Shown: piece after piece, positions 6,447 through 6,506 of the stretch
How the letters are laid out: the number at the start of each line of letters is the position of its first letter
Position numbering within the stretch: the stretch's first letter is position 1
NCBI GenBank assembly: GCA_013151785.1
Contig: JAADHP010000191.1
Location: forward strand, 1 to 6,506
Source: Nitrospirota bacterium
GTDB taxonomy: Bacteria; Nitrospirota; Thermodesulfovibrionia; Thermodesulfovibrionales; JdFR-85
DNA length: 6,506 bases
Reading direction: 5' to 3'
Notes under the pieces: model-generated
What the model was told of the DNA's origin: nothing
Databases searched by the model: none
What the model saw: the letters and a program-made list of their open reading frames with translations, nothing else
Program-made: the position numbers and the translations under genes

Positions 6447-6506
6447 ATGCTGGTGTATGTTACTGTCGGTATTGCTACATGGGTATTCTTCACCACCTCT
6501 GCCGCT
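6447..6506 (+). CDS. Possible 5' end of an unrecognised gene (partial)
   Basis: An ATG at 6447 opens 20 codons that run off the window, reading MLVYVTVGIATWVFFTTSAA. This is hydrophobic and would suit a membrane segment or signal anchor. A GTG at 6453 is another possible start, with AGGGG (6441-6445) 7 bases before it; the same AGGGG is too close to serve the ATG. A stop in frame at 6435-6437 closes the frame upstream. The last five codons lie in the inverted-repeat arm, and rival frames are also open here, so this is only a candidate. I do not recognise the family. Confidence 0.2.
   Translation, partial: MLVYVTVGIATWVFFTTSAA

Larger units (their letters stand above)
6354..6506. repeat. 15-bp perfect inverted repeat enclosing about 120 bases
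   Basis: AGCGGCAGAGGTGGT at 6354-6368 is the exact reverse complement of 6492-6506, and weaker complementarity continues inward for about 20 bases. The right arm ends on the last base of the window, so the true extent is unknown. The enclosed DNA carries two hairpins. Possible readings are a small MITE-like element, a structured RNA, or a fold-back artefact at an assembly end. Target-site duplications cannot be checked. Confidence 0.5.

Noticed and set aside
6313..6506. Open plus-strand frame from ATG 6313 (or GTG 6364 with AGGAG before it) running off the window
   Set aside because: It reads through both hairpins and both repeat arms, lacks a ribosome binding site at the ATG and shows no recognisable motif. 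It also conflicts with the hydrophobic frame from 6447. It cannot be excluded without the sequence to the right.
6354..6506. Integron attC site or CRISPR array
   Set aside because: The arms lack the RYYYAAC and GTTRRRY core sites of attC and no integrase is present. There is only one inverted pair and no regularly spaced direct repeats, so it is not CRISPR.

Overview
The window reads as a piece of a Gram-negative-type bacterial chromosome of moderate GC, estimated by eye in the low-to-mid 40s per cent. It carries one compact, left-to-right gene cluster flanked by structured non-coding DNA. The protein style (a bacterial SMC, a stand-alone PilZ protein, a GlcD-type flavoprotein and a short HemX/CcsA-like membrane protein) would suit Nitrospirota or Desulfobacterota. 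That placement is an impression without a search behind it. There are no phage, plasmid or transposase genes.

Layout. Bases 1-311 hold no convincing gene. Bases 3-91 form a dense set of inverted repeats that looks like an intergenic repeat element, followed by AT-rich DNA and a near-consensus sigma70-type promoter (275-304). The -10 box lies only 7 bases before the smc start codon, so smc appears to be transcribed as a leaderless or almost leaderless mRNA. Then follow smc (312-3815, chromosome condensin), a PilZ-domain c-di-GMP receptor (3818-4168), a GlcD-type FAD-dependent 2-hydroxyacid dehydrogenase (4165-5520) and a CcsA/HemX-type haem-handling membrane protein (5517-6239). The spacings are 2 bases, then two 4-base ATGA overlaps, so all four are very probably one transcript with translational coupling. 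Bases 6240-6506 hold a purine-rich spacer, two perfect hairpins (one terminator-like on both strands), an inverted repeat whose right arm ends at the last base of the window, and possibly the first 20 codons of another gene.

How the genes work together. No single pathway is evident. SMC organises and segregates the chromosome with ScpA/ScpB, which are not in this window. PilZ proteins sense cyclic di-GMP. GlcD would feed electrons from a hydroxyacid into the respiratory chain, and CcsA-like proteins handle haem for cytochrome c assembly. The last two could be linked loosely through respiration. The smc-pilZ junction is the most intriguing pairing. I found no clearly new defence or mobile system. 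The points most worth a second look are the leaderless smc start, the smc-pilZ coupling, the aspartate-to-threonine change in the CcsA tryptophan-rich motif, and the structured repeats at both ends.
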